A DNA stretch of 20,933 nucleotides from DASUBV01 sp035532295 (GCA_035532295.1 DATKRH010000313.1:1-20933); one strand, 5' to 3'; shown: positions 1 to 8,035, numbered from the stretch's first letter. Notes: generated by a model not told the origin, from the letters alone. A program made the numbers and translations.

Positions 1-1303
1 TGGCCCTGGCCCCGGCCCGCAGGGCGGCGGCCAGCGCGACGCCGGCCGCGGCCGCCAGCGCCCACCCGCAGAACGCCAGGACGGCGGCGACGGCCAGCAG
101 CGCCGGCAGGGCCGCGACGCGCGCCGGCCCGGCCAGGACCCGGCTGGCTGACGCGGTGCACGTCAGGTACACGCACAGGAACATGGTGGTCGGCAGCGTG
201 ACCAGCGCCGTCGTGTTCACCACGCGCAGCGCGTACAGCCCGATGAGCACCAGGCCCGCGGCGCCGATCAGCAGCAGCAGCGGGCGCGCCGATCGCTGGG
301 CGGGCTGCGCAGAGCGCCGGGTGCGGTGGGTGCGGTGGGTGCGGTGAGTGCGGGTTAGCTGCAGGATCATCTCGGTGGCGCCGGACAGGTAGGCGTTGTT
401 CGCGCCCAGGGTCAGCACGAGCGCCGCCACCGCCGCGGCCGCCCGGCCCGCCGGCCCGATGGCCAGCTGGAGCAGGTCGGCCAGCGGGACGTCGGTCCCG
501 GCCCGGTGGCCGAGGCTGCCGATGGTCGCGACCGCCAGGCCCAGGTAGAGCGCGGCGGTGGCGCCGAACGCGATGGCGATGACTCGCGGCAGCTGCCGGG
601 CCGGATCGGCGAACCGGGCGGTGAGCGGGGCGACCGCCTCCCAGCCGACGAACGACAGCATCAGCGTCGACGCGGCCCGGCCGATGGACGGCCAGCCGTG
701 CGGCGCGAACGGAACCCAGTTCGCGGCCCTGGCGGCTGGCGCCGACCCGGCGACGGCGACCACGACGACGGCGATCAGCAGCGCGACGAGCACCAGCTGC
801 GCCGCCGTCGTCGCCCGGACCCCGCCCAGGGCCAGGCCGAGCGTGGCCAGCAGCAGGCCGCCCGCCACGGCCGCGCGCATGAGCTGGCCGCCGCCGGTCA
901 GCTCCGCGACGTAACTCGCCCCGATGAGGCACACGATCGGGGCGCCGCAGACCACGCCCGCCAGGAAGCACCAGCCGGCCACCGCGCCTGCCCGCCGGCC
1001 CAGGCCCGCGGCCGTGTAACCGATCACGCCGCCCGCCGCCGGCACCGCGCGGCCCAGCGCCGCGAACACGACGGCGAGCAGCGCGGACAGCCCGATCAGC
1101 GCCAGCCACGCGAGGACCGACGCCGGGCCCGCCTGCGCCGCGGCCAGCCCCGGCAGCAACAGCAGGCCGGGACCCAGCAGCGCGCCGATGTAAAGCGCCG
1201 CACCGCGCGGCACGGACAGGGGCCTGACGGACAGGGGCCTGACGGGACGCGTCCCGAGCGGTGCTGGCTGCGCTGACGGGACCTTCGGCCCTGACTTCGT
1301 CAT
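1..1303 (-). CDS. APC-superfamily amino-acid permease/exporter, YjeH-like (partial at left edge)
   Basis: Inner-membrane amino-acid transporter, seen here as about 434 codons and continuing past the window edge. Reading leftward from the ATG at 1303 gives a hydrophilic N-terminus of about 33 residues, then alternating hydrophobic helices. The segment FVGWEAVAPLTARFADPARQ resembles the conserved FVGLEAFAHL...F.NP motif of E. coli YjeH, an exporter of methionine and branched-chain amino acids. Near its start, ALYIGALLGPGLLLLPGLAA fits the first APC helix. It diverges from an Lrp/AsnC regulator 105 bp away, an arrangement typical of regulated amino-acid exporters, so export or uptake of an amino acid under that regulator is inferred. 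Two tandem duplications lie in the frame: a 15-bp unit encoding RPLSV near the N-terminus and a 9-bp unit encoding THR in a cytoplasmic loop. The substrate cannot be read from sequence. Confidence 0.85.
   Translation of the reverse strand, partial: MTKSGPKVPSAQPAPLGTRPVRPLSVRPLSVPRGAALYIGALLGPGLLLLPGLAAAQAGPASVLAWLALIGLSALLAVVFAALGRAVPAAGGVIGYTAAGLGRRAGAVAGWCFLAGVVCGAPIVCLIGASYVAELTGGGQLMRAAVAGGLLLATLGLALGGVRATTAAQLVLVALLIAVVVVAVAGSAPAARAANWVPFAPHGWPSIGRAASTLMLSFVGWEAVAPLTARFADPARQLPRVIAIAFGATAALYLGLAVATIGSLGHRAGTDVPLADLLQLAIGPAGRAAAAVAALVLTLGANNAYLSGATEMILQLTRTHRTHRTHRTRRSAQPAQRSARPLLLLIGAAGLVLIGLYALRVVNTTALVTLPTTMFLCVYLTCTASASRVLAGPARVAALPALLAVAAVLAFCGWALAAAAGVALAAALRAGARA
321..347 (-). repeat. 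9-bp tandem repeat (x3) inside the permease gene
   Basis: Three consecutive 9-bp units (gtgcggtgg, gtgcggtgg, gtgcggtga) encode His-Arg-Thr repeats on the minus strand between two predicted membrane helices. The unit length preserves the reading frame. The region is basic and would sit in a loop, consistent with a tolerated slippage expansion. Confidence 0.8.
1212..1241 (-). repeat. 15-bp tandem duplication at the permease N-terminus
   Basis: The unit acggacaggggcctg occurs twice head to tail. On the minus strand it duplicates five residues (RPLSV) just before the first membrane helix. It is in frame, so it lengthens the hydrophilic tail without breaking the protein. Confidence 0.85.
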
Positions 1304-1395
1304 GGCAGCAGCCTGCCCGAAACGGCCTCGCACGCGATGGCAAAGAGTGCGCCGGATAAGGGTCTTCACGCAATATCGTGCGGCCAATCTGGCGT

Positions 1396-1401
1396 TATAA
1401 T
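1396..1401 (+). promoter_or_regulatory. -10 element (TATAAT) for a leaderless AsnC-family transcript
   Basis: A perfect TATAAT hexamer is followed by 7 bases and then the ATG at 1409, so transcription should begin at or within one base of the start codon. No Shine-Dalgarno sequence lies before that ATG. No convincing -35 is visible at the usual distance. An imperfect inverted repeat, CGCA-N6-TGCG, at 1369-1382 just upstream could be an operator for the divergent regulator. Confidence 0.7.
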
Positions 1402-1408
1402 GAATTTC

Positions 1409-1888
1409 ATGCCATCCGATAACCCAGACCGGATCGATCGTGCCATCGTGGCCGAGCTGCAGCGCGACGGGCGGATCGCGAACGTGGACCTGGCCGAGGC
1501 GGTCTCGCTGTCGCCGTCAGCCTGCCTGCGCCGGGTCAAGGCGCTGGAGAGCAGCGGCATCATCGCGGGCTACCGCGCCGAGGTGGACCGGGCCAGGGCC
1601 GGACTCGGCCTGACGGCCTTCATCGACCTGCGCGTCGAGGGTCACTCGCGAGAGACCTCGGCGCAGGTCGAGCGGGCGCTGACGGCCATCCCCGCCGTCG
1701 TGGCCTGCTACGTCACCTCCGGCACCGAGGACTTCATGGTCGAGGTGGCGGTGCCGGACCTGGTCGGCTACGAGCAGCTGCTCCTGGATCAGGCGCTGAC
1801 CATCCCGTCGGTGGTGGAGGCCCGCAGCACCTTCGCCATCCGCACGGTCCTGAGCCGCGGCCCGGTGCCGCTGGACCACTGGCGCTGA
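1409..1888 (+). CDS. Lrp/AsnC family transcriptional regulator
   Basis: A 159-residue feast/famine regulator of usual family length. The N-terminal winged helix-turn-helix opens with DRIDRAIVAELQRDGRIANV and includes the recognition-helix motif LSPSACLRRVKALE. The C-terminal half matches the RAM ligand-binding/oligomerisation domain (GLTAFIDLRVEG..., then ACYVTSGTEDFMVEVAV). I chose the ATG at 1409 because the family begins a few residues before DRIDRAI and because a TATAAT box sits 7 bases upstream, giving a leaderless mRNA; in-frame ATGs at 1337 and 1400 would add unrelated residues or lie inside the promoter. It is divergent from an amino-acid permease/exporter and probably controls it in response to an amino acid; the ligand is unknown. 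Confidence 0.93.
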   Translation: MPSDNPDRIDRAIVAELQRDGRIANVDLAEAVSLSPSACLRRVKALESSGIIAGYRAEVDRARAGLGLTAFIDLRVEGHSRETSAQVERALTAIPAVVACYVTSGTEDFMVEVAVPDLVGYEQLLLDQALTIPSVVEARSTFAIRTVLSRGPVPLDHWR

Positions 1889-1907
1889 CCCCCGCGAGCG
1901 TCAGCGC
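1882..1907. terminator. Hairpin between convergent genes, containing both stop codons
   Basis: GCGCTGAC at 1882-1889 pairs perfectly with GTCAGCGC at 1900-1907 across a 10-base loop. The stop codons of the AsnC regulator (1886-1888) and of the leftward NrfD-like gene (1901-1903) both lie in the stem. No T-run follows on either strand, so this is a candidate bidirectional terminator or 3'-end-stabilising hairpin. Confidence 0.5.
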
Positions 1908-2797
1908 TGGCTGGCGATGACGTACTTCGGGTCGGCCACCGAGGCGGGCCCCGCCCGGAAGACGCCGAACCTGGTCGCCAGGGCGCCGGCGGTCAGCAGG
2001 CCGGCGGCCGCGACCGCCGCGACCCGGCTGCGCGGGGCGGCCAGCGCCGCCAGCCCGCCCGCCGGCGTGAGCCAGCGCGCGGCCCGCATCATCTGGCCCG
2101 CGCCGCCCTGCCGGTACGTCTCGCCGGTGAGGCCGAGCCCGCGTTCCAGGTCGGCCGTCACCGCTAGCTCGATCGCCGCGCCGATGACTGCCAGCCGGGC
2201 GGGGGGCACCCGCTCCTGGCGCGACCGCAGCGCCGTGGCCACCAGCCCGGCCGCGCCGGCCGACGCCATCGCGCTGCCGGCGAACAGGAACGGCAGGTGC
2301 CGCTGGGCCTCATGCCAGGCCGGCACGGCCGTGTCGGAGAGCAGGACCCCCGTGTAGGTGGCCAGCAGCGGCCCGGTCACCCCGGTAGCCGCGCCCGCGA
2401 GCGCGCCCAGCCGCGGCAGCAGCCCGGTGAGGTCGCTGCCCACCGCGGCGCTGGCCAGGCCGGAATGGGCGGCCAGCAGCCAGGCGCCCATGCTCATCGG
2501 GGAGGTCGGCTTGGCGACCCGCAGCATGTGCAAAAAGCGCTCGGGGCGGCCGAGCTCTGCGATCAGGAACGCGGTGCCGCTCATGCCGGCCCCGGCCCCC
2601 ACCAGCCGGCCCGCCCTGGCCAGCGGTCGCCGGCCGGTCGCCGCGGCCACCGCGCCCATGGCGGCCGCCGCCCCGGACAGGCCGCCGAGATACAGGTAGG
2701 CGGGCAGCTCAGGTTCCCGCCAGCGGGGTGGCTTCAGGATCGGCCGCCCGTAGTAGGAGCGGAAGTCGGCCTCGGGAACCTGCGGCTGCTCGGTCAC
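1901..2797 (-). CDS. nrfD: Formate dehydrogenase membrane subunit, NrfD/PsrC family
   Basis: Predicted 298-residue integral membrane subunit that anchors the formate dehydrogenase and should pass electrons to the quinone pool. Family features include PAYLYLGGLSG at the start of the first helix, ELGRPERFLHMLRVAKPTSP, TYTGVLLSDTAVPAWHEA, and a C-terminal tail ending ADPKYVIASQR. It has alternating Gly/Ala/Leu-rich helices throughout. I start it at the GTG at 2797, which overlaps the stop of the beta-subunit gene by four bases (GTGA); the frame is open further upstream, but those codons lie inside the beta gene. It is the last gene of the leftward operon. It is not the short cytochrome b subunit (FdnI) of E. 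coli formate dehydrogenase-N, so quinone reduction without heme is inferred from the NrfD family. Confidence 0.88.
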   Translation of the reverse strand: MTEQPQVPEADFRSYYGRPILKPPRWREPELPAYLYLGGLSGAAAAMGAVAAATGRRPLARAGRLVGAGAGMSGTAFLIAELGRPERFLHMLRVAKPTSPMSMGAWLLAAHSGLASAAVGSDLTGLLPRLGALAGAATGVTGPLLATYTGVLLSDTAVPAWHEAQRHLPFLFAGSAMASAGAAGLVATALRSRQERVPPARLAVIGAAIELAVTADLERGLGLTGETYRQGGAGQMMRAARWLTPAGGLAALAAPRSRVAAVAAAGLLTAGALATRFGVFRAGPASVADPKYVIASQR

Positions 2798-3810
2798 GGG
2801 CGCCGCCCCGCGAACGCCACGGCCACGCCGGCGGCCAGCATCGCCGCCGCCACGCCGGCCCGGCGCCACATCGCCGGCAGGTCCCGGGTGGTCACCACCG
2901 GATCCGGCGGCAGGCCGTAGACCTCCGGCTCGTCCAGCAGCAGGAAGAACGCTCCCGCCCCGCCGATCCCGTCGTCCGGGTCGGCGCCGTACAGCCTGGC
3001 TTCGGTTGTCCCGGCCTCGTGCAGCTCCGCCAGCCGGGTCTGCGCGATCGCGCGCAGCTCGTCGAGCGGCCCGAACTGGATCGAGTCGGTCGGGCAGGCC
3101 TTCGCGCAGGCCGGCTCGAGGCCGCCGCGCAGGCGGTCATAGCACATCGTGCACTTCCAGGCCCGGCCGTCGCCCTCGCGCCGGTCGATCACCCCGAACG
3201 GGCAGGCCGACACGCAGTAGGCGCACCCGTTGCACACATCGGGCTGGACGATCACGGTCCCGAACTCGGTCCGCACCAGCGCCCCGGTCGGGCACACATC
3301 CAGGCAGGCAGCATGCGTGCAGTGCTTGCACACATCCGACGACATCAGCCACCGCGTAGCCCCGGTATCCCCGTCGTCCATAACCGCCGAGATCACGTCA
3401 GCCGACGAGGAAACGGCCGTGACGACGTCAGCCACAGTGGTGCCGTCCGCGACGGCCGGCAAGCCGGCCCGAGCGGACGGCAAGGGGGCTCCGGGGGGTC
3501 CCGCCCCCCGGCCTGGGGGGCTCGGGGGATCGCCGCCCCGTGCTGACGTAGCCCCCTGCTCGATGAACGCCACGTGCCGCCAGGCGTTCGAGCCGAGCTC
3601 GCTGGTGTTGTCGTAGGACATGCCCGTCAGCGTGAGGGCGTCGCCGTCGGGATCGGGCAGCCCGTTCCACTCCTTGCAGGCCACCTCGCAGGCCTTGCAG
3701 CCGATGCAGACGCTGGTGTCCGTGAAGAACCCGACTCGCGGGGGGTGGCCGACGTAGCCGGCGTCGCCGGACACGTCCGCCAGCGGTCCCGACAGCCGGT
3801 TACTCGTCAT
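2794..3810 (-). CDS. fdnH: Formate dehydrogenase beta subunit, 4x[4Fe-4S] (FdnH/FdxH-like)
   Basis: A 338-residue electron-transfer subunit linking the catalytic alpha subunit to the membrane subunit. Sixteen cluster cysteines are visible: CIGCKACEVAC (35-45), CKHCTHAACLDVC (161-173), CNGCAYCVSAC (193-203) and CTMC plus CAKAC (220-239), the four-cubane pattern of FdnH. A hydrophobic helix near 320-334 (AAAMLAAGVAVAFAG) fits the C-terminal anchor of the family. The ATG at 3810 overlaps the end of the alpha gene by 11 bases, indicating translational coupling. Unusual: residues about 88-151, between FIEQG and RWLMSSDVCKHC, form a Pro/Gly-rich then Ser/Val/Asp-rich insertion not expected in the family, encoded partly by a G-run hairpin repeat. 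All cluster motifs are intact, so the subunit is probably functional. Confidence 0.93.
   Translation of the reverse strand: MTSNRLSGPLADVSGDAGYVGHPPRVGFFTDTSVCIGCKACEVACKEWNGLPDPDGDALTLTGMSYDNTSELGSNAWRHVAFIEQGATSARGGDPPSPPGRGAGPPGAPLPSARAGLPAVADGTTVADVVTAVSSSADVISAVMDDGDTGATRWLMSSDVCKHCTHAACLDVCPTGALVRTEFGTVIVQPDVCNGCAYCVSACPFGVIDRREGDGRAWKCTMCYDRLRGGLEPACAKACPTDSIQFGPLDELRAIAQTRLAELHEAGTTEARLYGADPDDGIGGAGAFFLLLDEPEVYGLPPDPVVTTRDLPAMWRRAGVAAAMLAAGVAVAFAGRRP
3484..3528. repeat. G-run hairpin repeat embedded in the beta-subunit gene
   Basis: A 45-bp segment of runs of five or six G or C. CCGGGGGG (3491-3498) pairs perfectly with CCCCCCGG (3504-3511) across a 5-base loop, and GGGGGCT-like half-sites flank it. 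Its composition differs sharply from the surrounding conserved iron-sulfur coding sequence. It resembles a REP-like dispersed element, but only one copy is seen in this window. Confidence 0.6.
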
Positions 3811-6800
3811 GGTGCCAGGTCCCGCCCGGCGCGGCGGGATGAGCCTCGGAGTCCGGCTCCTGGTCGGCAGCTGCGTCGGGCGTGACTGCAGTCACGTCAT
3901 CATCCTCTCCGAGGCCGGCCTCGCGCCGGTATCGCTGCACCAGCTCGGTCCGGGCGACGCCGCGAGGGCGGCGTCCGGGCCGGATGTCGCAGGTGGCCGC
4001 CTTGCTCTCCTGGATGTACACGTTCGGGTCCAAGACGATCGGCAGCAGGTCGTTGACCGAGTCGCCGGTCACCAGTCCCTCGCTGCCCCAGTGGTAGGGC
4101 AGGCCCACCTGCTGGATCACGCCCTCACCGGGGATCCGCAACGGCCGCAGGCGCCGGGTCACCAGCACCCGGGCCTCGATCGCCGCGCGGGCGGTCACGA
4201 TCGTCGCCCAGCCGCCGTTCTCCAGGCCCCGCTCGGCCGCGAGCGACGGCGAGACCTCGCAGAACATCTCCGGCTGCAGCTCGGCCAGCCGGCCCAGCGT
4301 GCGGCTCATCCCGCCGGCCGTGTGGTGCTCGGTCAGCCGGTAGGTCGTGACCACGTACGGGAAGGTGGCCGAGTGCCCGGCCAGCTGTCCGTGGGTGGGC
4401 CGCCGGTTCCGGTACTGGACGGAGACCGGGCTGCCGTCCTGCCGGTAGACGCGGTTACGCTGCGGCGACTCGGCGGCCTCGAAGTGCGCCGGCAGCGGGC
4501 CGTCGACCAGCCCGCGCGGGACGAACAGCGCCGCCTTGCCGTCGGACTGCAGGATGAACGGGTCGGCGCCGCCGATCGCCGCCGGGCCGGTGGCGCCCGG
4601 CTCAGGCACGAACGAGGGCGGCTTGGTCTTCTCGAAGTCGGGGACGTCCTGCCCGGTCCACTCGCCCGCCTGCTCGTCCCACCAGACGTAGGCCTTAGCG
4701 GCGCTCCACGGGCGGCCCTGCGGATCGGCCGACGCCCGGTTGTAGAGGATCCGCCGGTTGGCCGGCCACGCCCAGCCCCACTCCGGCGCCACGTAGGACT
4801 GCTCCGTCCACGGGACGCGCCGCGCGGTCTGGTTCACCCCGCCGGCGTAGGAGCCCGCGTGGATCCAGCTGCCGCACGAGGTGGACCCGTCGTCGGCGAG
4901 CTGGGTGAAGGCTGACAGCGGGGTCCCGTCGGCGGCGTAGCCGTTGAGCTCGGCCAGCACCGCCGCCGCGGACGGCTCCGCGTGCTCGCCCTCCTCGGGG
5001 TAGTCCCAGGTCAGGTCCAGCACCGGCCGGTCGGCCTCGGCCGTGGAGCCGGCCAGCTTGGCTCGGATCCGCTTGCCCAGGTGATACATGAACGACAGGT
5101 CGCTGCGCGCGTCGCCGGGCGGGTCGAGCGCCTTCTCGTGCCACTGCAGCAGCCGCTGGGTGTTCGTGAAGCTGCCGTCCTTCTCCGTGTGCGCGGCGGC
5201 CGGCAGGAAGAAGATCTCCGTGGGGATCTGCCCGGTCACTAGCTCGCCGGTCGCGATCTCCGGACTGTTCTTCCAGAAGGTGGCGCTCTCGATCATGGCC
5301 AGGTCCTTGACCACCAGCCAGTCCAGGCTGGCCAGCGCCAGCCGCTGCAGCCGTCCGCCCGCCGATCCGACCGCGGGGTTCTCGCCGAGCAGGAAGTAGC
5401 CCTTGACCTTCTTGTCGATCATGTCAAGGATCGTCCGGTACGTGCCGTGGTCGCCGGTGATCCTCGGCAGGTAGCCGAAGCAGTAGTCGTTGTCCGCGGT
5501 CGCCGCGTCCCCGAACCAGGCCTTGAGCATGCTGACCAGGAACGCGCGCTTGTTGCCCCAGAACCCGGTGTCGGGCATCCGGCCCAGGTAGTCCTCCAGG
5601 CTCTCGTCCGGGCCCGGCATCGGCATGTACCCGCCGAGCAGGTGGAACAGGGTCGGCACGTCGGTCGCGCCCTGGATGTTGGCGTGCCCGCGCAGCGCCA
5701 GGATGCCGCCGCCCGGCCGGCCCATGTTGCCGAGCAGCATCTGCAGGATCGAGGCGGTCCGGATGTGCTGCACGCCGGTGCTGTGCTGGGTCCAGCCGAC
5801 GGCGTAGACCCACGCCGTGGTCTTCTCCCGGCCGCTGGCGGCGACCAGCGTGGCGGCGATCCGCGCGAAGTCGGCCGGCCTGATCCCGCACACCTGCTCC
5901 ACCAGTTCGGGCGTGTACCGCGCGAAGTGCCGCTTCAGTACCTGGAACACGCACCGCGGGTGGGTCAGGGTCGGGTCCTTCTCGCCGGTCGGCTGCCAGG
6001 TGGCGTTGTCGTAGGTCCGGGTCTGCGGATCGAAGCCGGAGAACAGCCCGCCGCCGTCCTCGGCGTCGGTGAAGTCCTCGGGCAGGATGTCGGCGGCGTT
6101 GGTGTAGGCGGTGACGTACTCGCGGAACTCGTGGCCCCCGGACAGCACGTGGCTGATCAGGGCGCCCAGGAACACGATGTCGCCGCCGGCCCGGGTCGGG
6201 ACGTGCAGGTCCGCGAACGCGCTCGTCCTGGTGAACCGCGGGTCGACGTGGATGACGGTCGCGCCGCGCTTCTTCGCCTCCACCACCCACTGGAACGCCA
6301 CGGGATGGCACTCGGCCATGTTGGAGCCGCAGATGACGATGGCGTCGGAGTTAGTCAGGTCACGCGGGAAGGTGGTGGCCCCGCCGCGGCCAAAGCTCGT
6401 TCCCAGACCGGGAACGGTGGCGGAGTGTCATATGCGGGCCTGGTTCTCGATCTGGATCGCGCCCAGCGCACTCCAGAGCTTCTTGATGAGGTAGTTCTCC
6501 TCGTTGTCCAGCGTCGCCCCGCCCAGGCTGGCGAACCCGAGCGTGCGCCGGACCCGCTGGCCCTGGTAGGTCTCCTCCCAGGTCTGCGCCCTGGTCGCGA
6601 GCACCCGGTCGGCGATCATGTCCATCGCCTGGCCGAGGTCCAGCCGCTCCCAGTCAGTCCCGTAGGGCCGCCGGTACAGGACGCGGGACTGCCGGCCCGG
6701 GTGCGTGACCAGCTGCTTGCTGGCCGCGCCCTTGGGGCACAGCCGCCCGCGCGATACCGGGGAGTCCGGGTCGCCCTCGATCTGAGTAACGGTGTCCTTG

Positions 6801-7024
6801 CCGTCCACCTGCTGGACGTACACGCGCTGCCCGCAGCCCACCGCGCAGTACGGGCAGATGGAGCTGACCACGCGATCGGCCGTCTGCGTGCGGGGCACGG
6901 AGTTCTCGGTGTGCGGCGACCGGACGGCGTCACCCCGGCCCAGCCGGTCGGGACCGGCCAGCTGCCGGTAGGCCGGCCAGTTGGCGATCAAGCCGCGCGG
7001 ATCAACGCGCTTGCTGCGAGCCAC
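3800..7024 (-). CDS. fdnG: Formate dehydrogenase alpha subunit, molybdenum/tungsten selenoprotein (TGA = Sec)
   Basis: Oxidises formate to CO2 at a bis-MGD cofactor. Two abutting open frames join across an in-frame TGA at 6428-6430: the first ends ALGAIQIENQARI and the second resumes HSATVPGLGTSFGRGG, exactly the formate dehydrogenase NQARI-U-HSATV site. With the GTG at 7024 the product is about 1074 residues with Sec199 (E. coli FdnG has Sec196). An N-terminal [4Fe-4S] site is visible (CPYCAVGCG...CPKG). The C-terminal molybdopterin dinucleotide-binding domain is present (around FPYVVTTYRLTEHHT). No twin-arginine signal peptide is visible. The start is uncertain: a TTG at 7060 would add 12 residues. 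The TGA is unlikely to be a nonsense mutation because conservation continues through it and a SECIS-like hairpin follows. It heads the alpha-beta-NrfD operon. Confidence 0.93.
3881..3896. repeat. Perfect 16-bp palindrome in the alpha-subunit C-terminal coding region
   Basis: CGTGACTGCAGTCACG reads identically on both strands. It lies in the variable acidic tail of the alpha subunit, about 80 bases before the beta-subunit start. It could be a protein-binding site or chance; nothing else supports a function. Confidence 0.4.
6399..6430 (-). promoter_or_regulatory. bSECIS-like selenocysteine insertion element
   Basis: Directly after the Sec TGA, 18 bases separate it from an apical GGTCT loop (6405-6409). 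The loop is closed by a perfect 6-bp stem, GTTCCC (6410-6415) with GGGAAC (6399-6404). The GGUCU loop and the 18-base distance match my recollection of the E. coli fdhF element, recognised by SelB. Unlike the E. coli stem, this one shows no bulged U as drawn. The hairpin also encodes the conserved residues following Sec. Confidence 0.88.
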
Positions 7025-7095
7025 GCTCCCATCAAATCGGACGTAGCCTCGGAAAGGCAAGGCGGGGTCGCCCTGACGGCCTGAAGGGGGTACGG

Positions 7096-8028
7096 ATGAC
7101 GGGCAGGACGGCGCGGCGCCGGGTGCTGCGGATCTCGCTGCCGGGCGACGCCGCGGGCGCTGTGACGACGACGGAGCGGGCCGACTTCCTGGCGGCGGAG
7201 GAGCCGCTGGGCATCCGGGTCGGCGGCGAGGCCCTCGCCCTGACCATGCGCACCCCCGGCGATGACATCGACCTGGCGGCCGGATTCCTGGTCAGCGAGG
7301 GCGTCGTCACCTCACCCGGCGACATCGCGGGCATCGTGATCTGCTCGGGCGAGCGCTGCGGCCACGCCGGCCACGGGGCCTCTGACCACGGGGCCTCTGA
7401 CCACGGTGCCGCTGACCACGGGGCCGCGGGGGACGCCGGAAATATCGCGGATGTCACGCTGCGGCCCGGCCTGGCGGTCCGGCCCGGGCTGCGCCGCAAC
7501 TTCATGACTACCAGCGCGTGCGGGGTCTGCGGCAAGACCAGCATCGCCGAGCTGGCCGCCACGGCCGACCTTGACCTGTCCGCCGACCAGGCCCGGGTCA
7601 GGCCGGCCGTGCTCGCGGGCCTGCCGGACGCGCTGCGGGCCGCCCAGCGGGTGTTCGACCGCACCGGCGGCCTGCACGCGGCCGGGCTGTTCACCGCCGC
7701 GGGCGACCTGCTGGCCGTGCGCGAGGACGTGGGCCGGCACAACGCGGTCGACAAGATCATCGGCTGGGCGCTGCGCACCGGACGGCTGCCGCTGGCGGGA
7801 TGCGTCCTGCTGGTGAGCGGCCGCGCGTCGTTCGAGCTGGTGCAGAAGGCCGTGCTGGCGGGCATCCCGGTGCTGGCGGCGGTGTCGGCCCCGTCGTCGC
7901 TGGCCGCCGACCTCGCGCAGGAGACCGGGCTGACGCTGGTCGGCTTCCTGCGCGGCGGCTCGATGAACGTCTACACCGGCCAGCAGCGGGTGGTCCCCGC
8001 CGCGCAGCCCGCTGAGATCCGCGGCTAG
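7096..8028 (+). CDS. fdhD: FdhD, formate dehydrogenase accessory sulfurtransferase
   Basis: Transfers sulfur from a cysteine desulfurase to the molybdenum cofactor, required for formate dehydrogenase activity; cytoplasmic. The 310-residue product carries the family landmarks EEPLGIRV, LTMRTPGDDIDLAAGFLVSEG, the catalytic CxxC in TTSACGVCGKTSI, FDRTGGLHAAGLF, REDVGRHNAVDKIIGWAL and VSGRASFELVQKA. The ATG at 7096 has a strong purine-rich Shine-Dalgarno (GAAGGGGG) about 6 bases upstream. It is divergent from the formate dehydrogenase operon, with about 70 bases between GTG and ATG. Unusual: a His/Asp/Ala-rich repeat (HGASD units, about residues 92-112) expands a loop that is normally short, making the protein longer than is usual for FdhD. 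Confidence 0.96.
   Translation: MTGRTARRRVLRISLPGDAAGAVTTTERADFLAAEEPLGIRVGGEALALTMRTPGDDIDLAAGFLVSEGVVTSPGDIAGIVICSGERCGHAGHGASDHGASDHGAADHGAAGDAGNIADVTLRPGLAVRPGLRRNFMTTSACGVCGKTSIAELAATADLDLSADQARVRPAVLAGLPDALRAAQRVFDRTGGLHAAGLFTAAGDLLAVREDVGRHNAVDKIIGWALRTGRLPLAGCVLLVSGRASFELVQKAVLAGIPVLAAVSAPSSLAADLAQETGLTLVGFLRGGSMNVYTGQQRVVPAAQPAEIRG
7371..7430 (+). repeat. 15-bp tandem repeat (x4) inside fdhD
   Basis: Two exact units of ccacggggcctctga are followed by two diverged ones. Each encodes a five-residue block close to H-G-A-S/A-D, giving four regularly spaced histidines. The unit is a multiple of three, so the frame is kept. It lies in a loop between conserved FdhD strands. Confidence 0.85.
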
Positions 8029-8035
8029 CCCGCGG

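Noticed and set aside
506..1276. Plus-strand 256-codon frame near the left edge
   Set aside because: It is antisense to the amino-acid permease, whose minus-strand frame shows clear membrane helices and family motifs; the plus frame is Arg/Gly/Gln-rich without motifs.
6319..6430. Nonsense mutation making the alpha gene a pseudogene
   Set aside because: The TGA is at the canonical Sec position, conservation is continuous on both sides, a SECIS-like hairpin follows, and fdhD and the other subunits are intact.
5447..7084. A 545-codon open frame on the plus strand
   Set aside because: It is antisense to the formate dehydrogenase alpha gene, with Arg/Gly/Pro/Val-rich composition and no recognisable domain.
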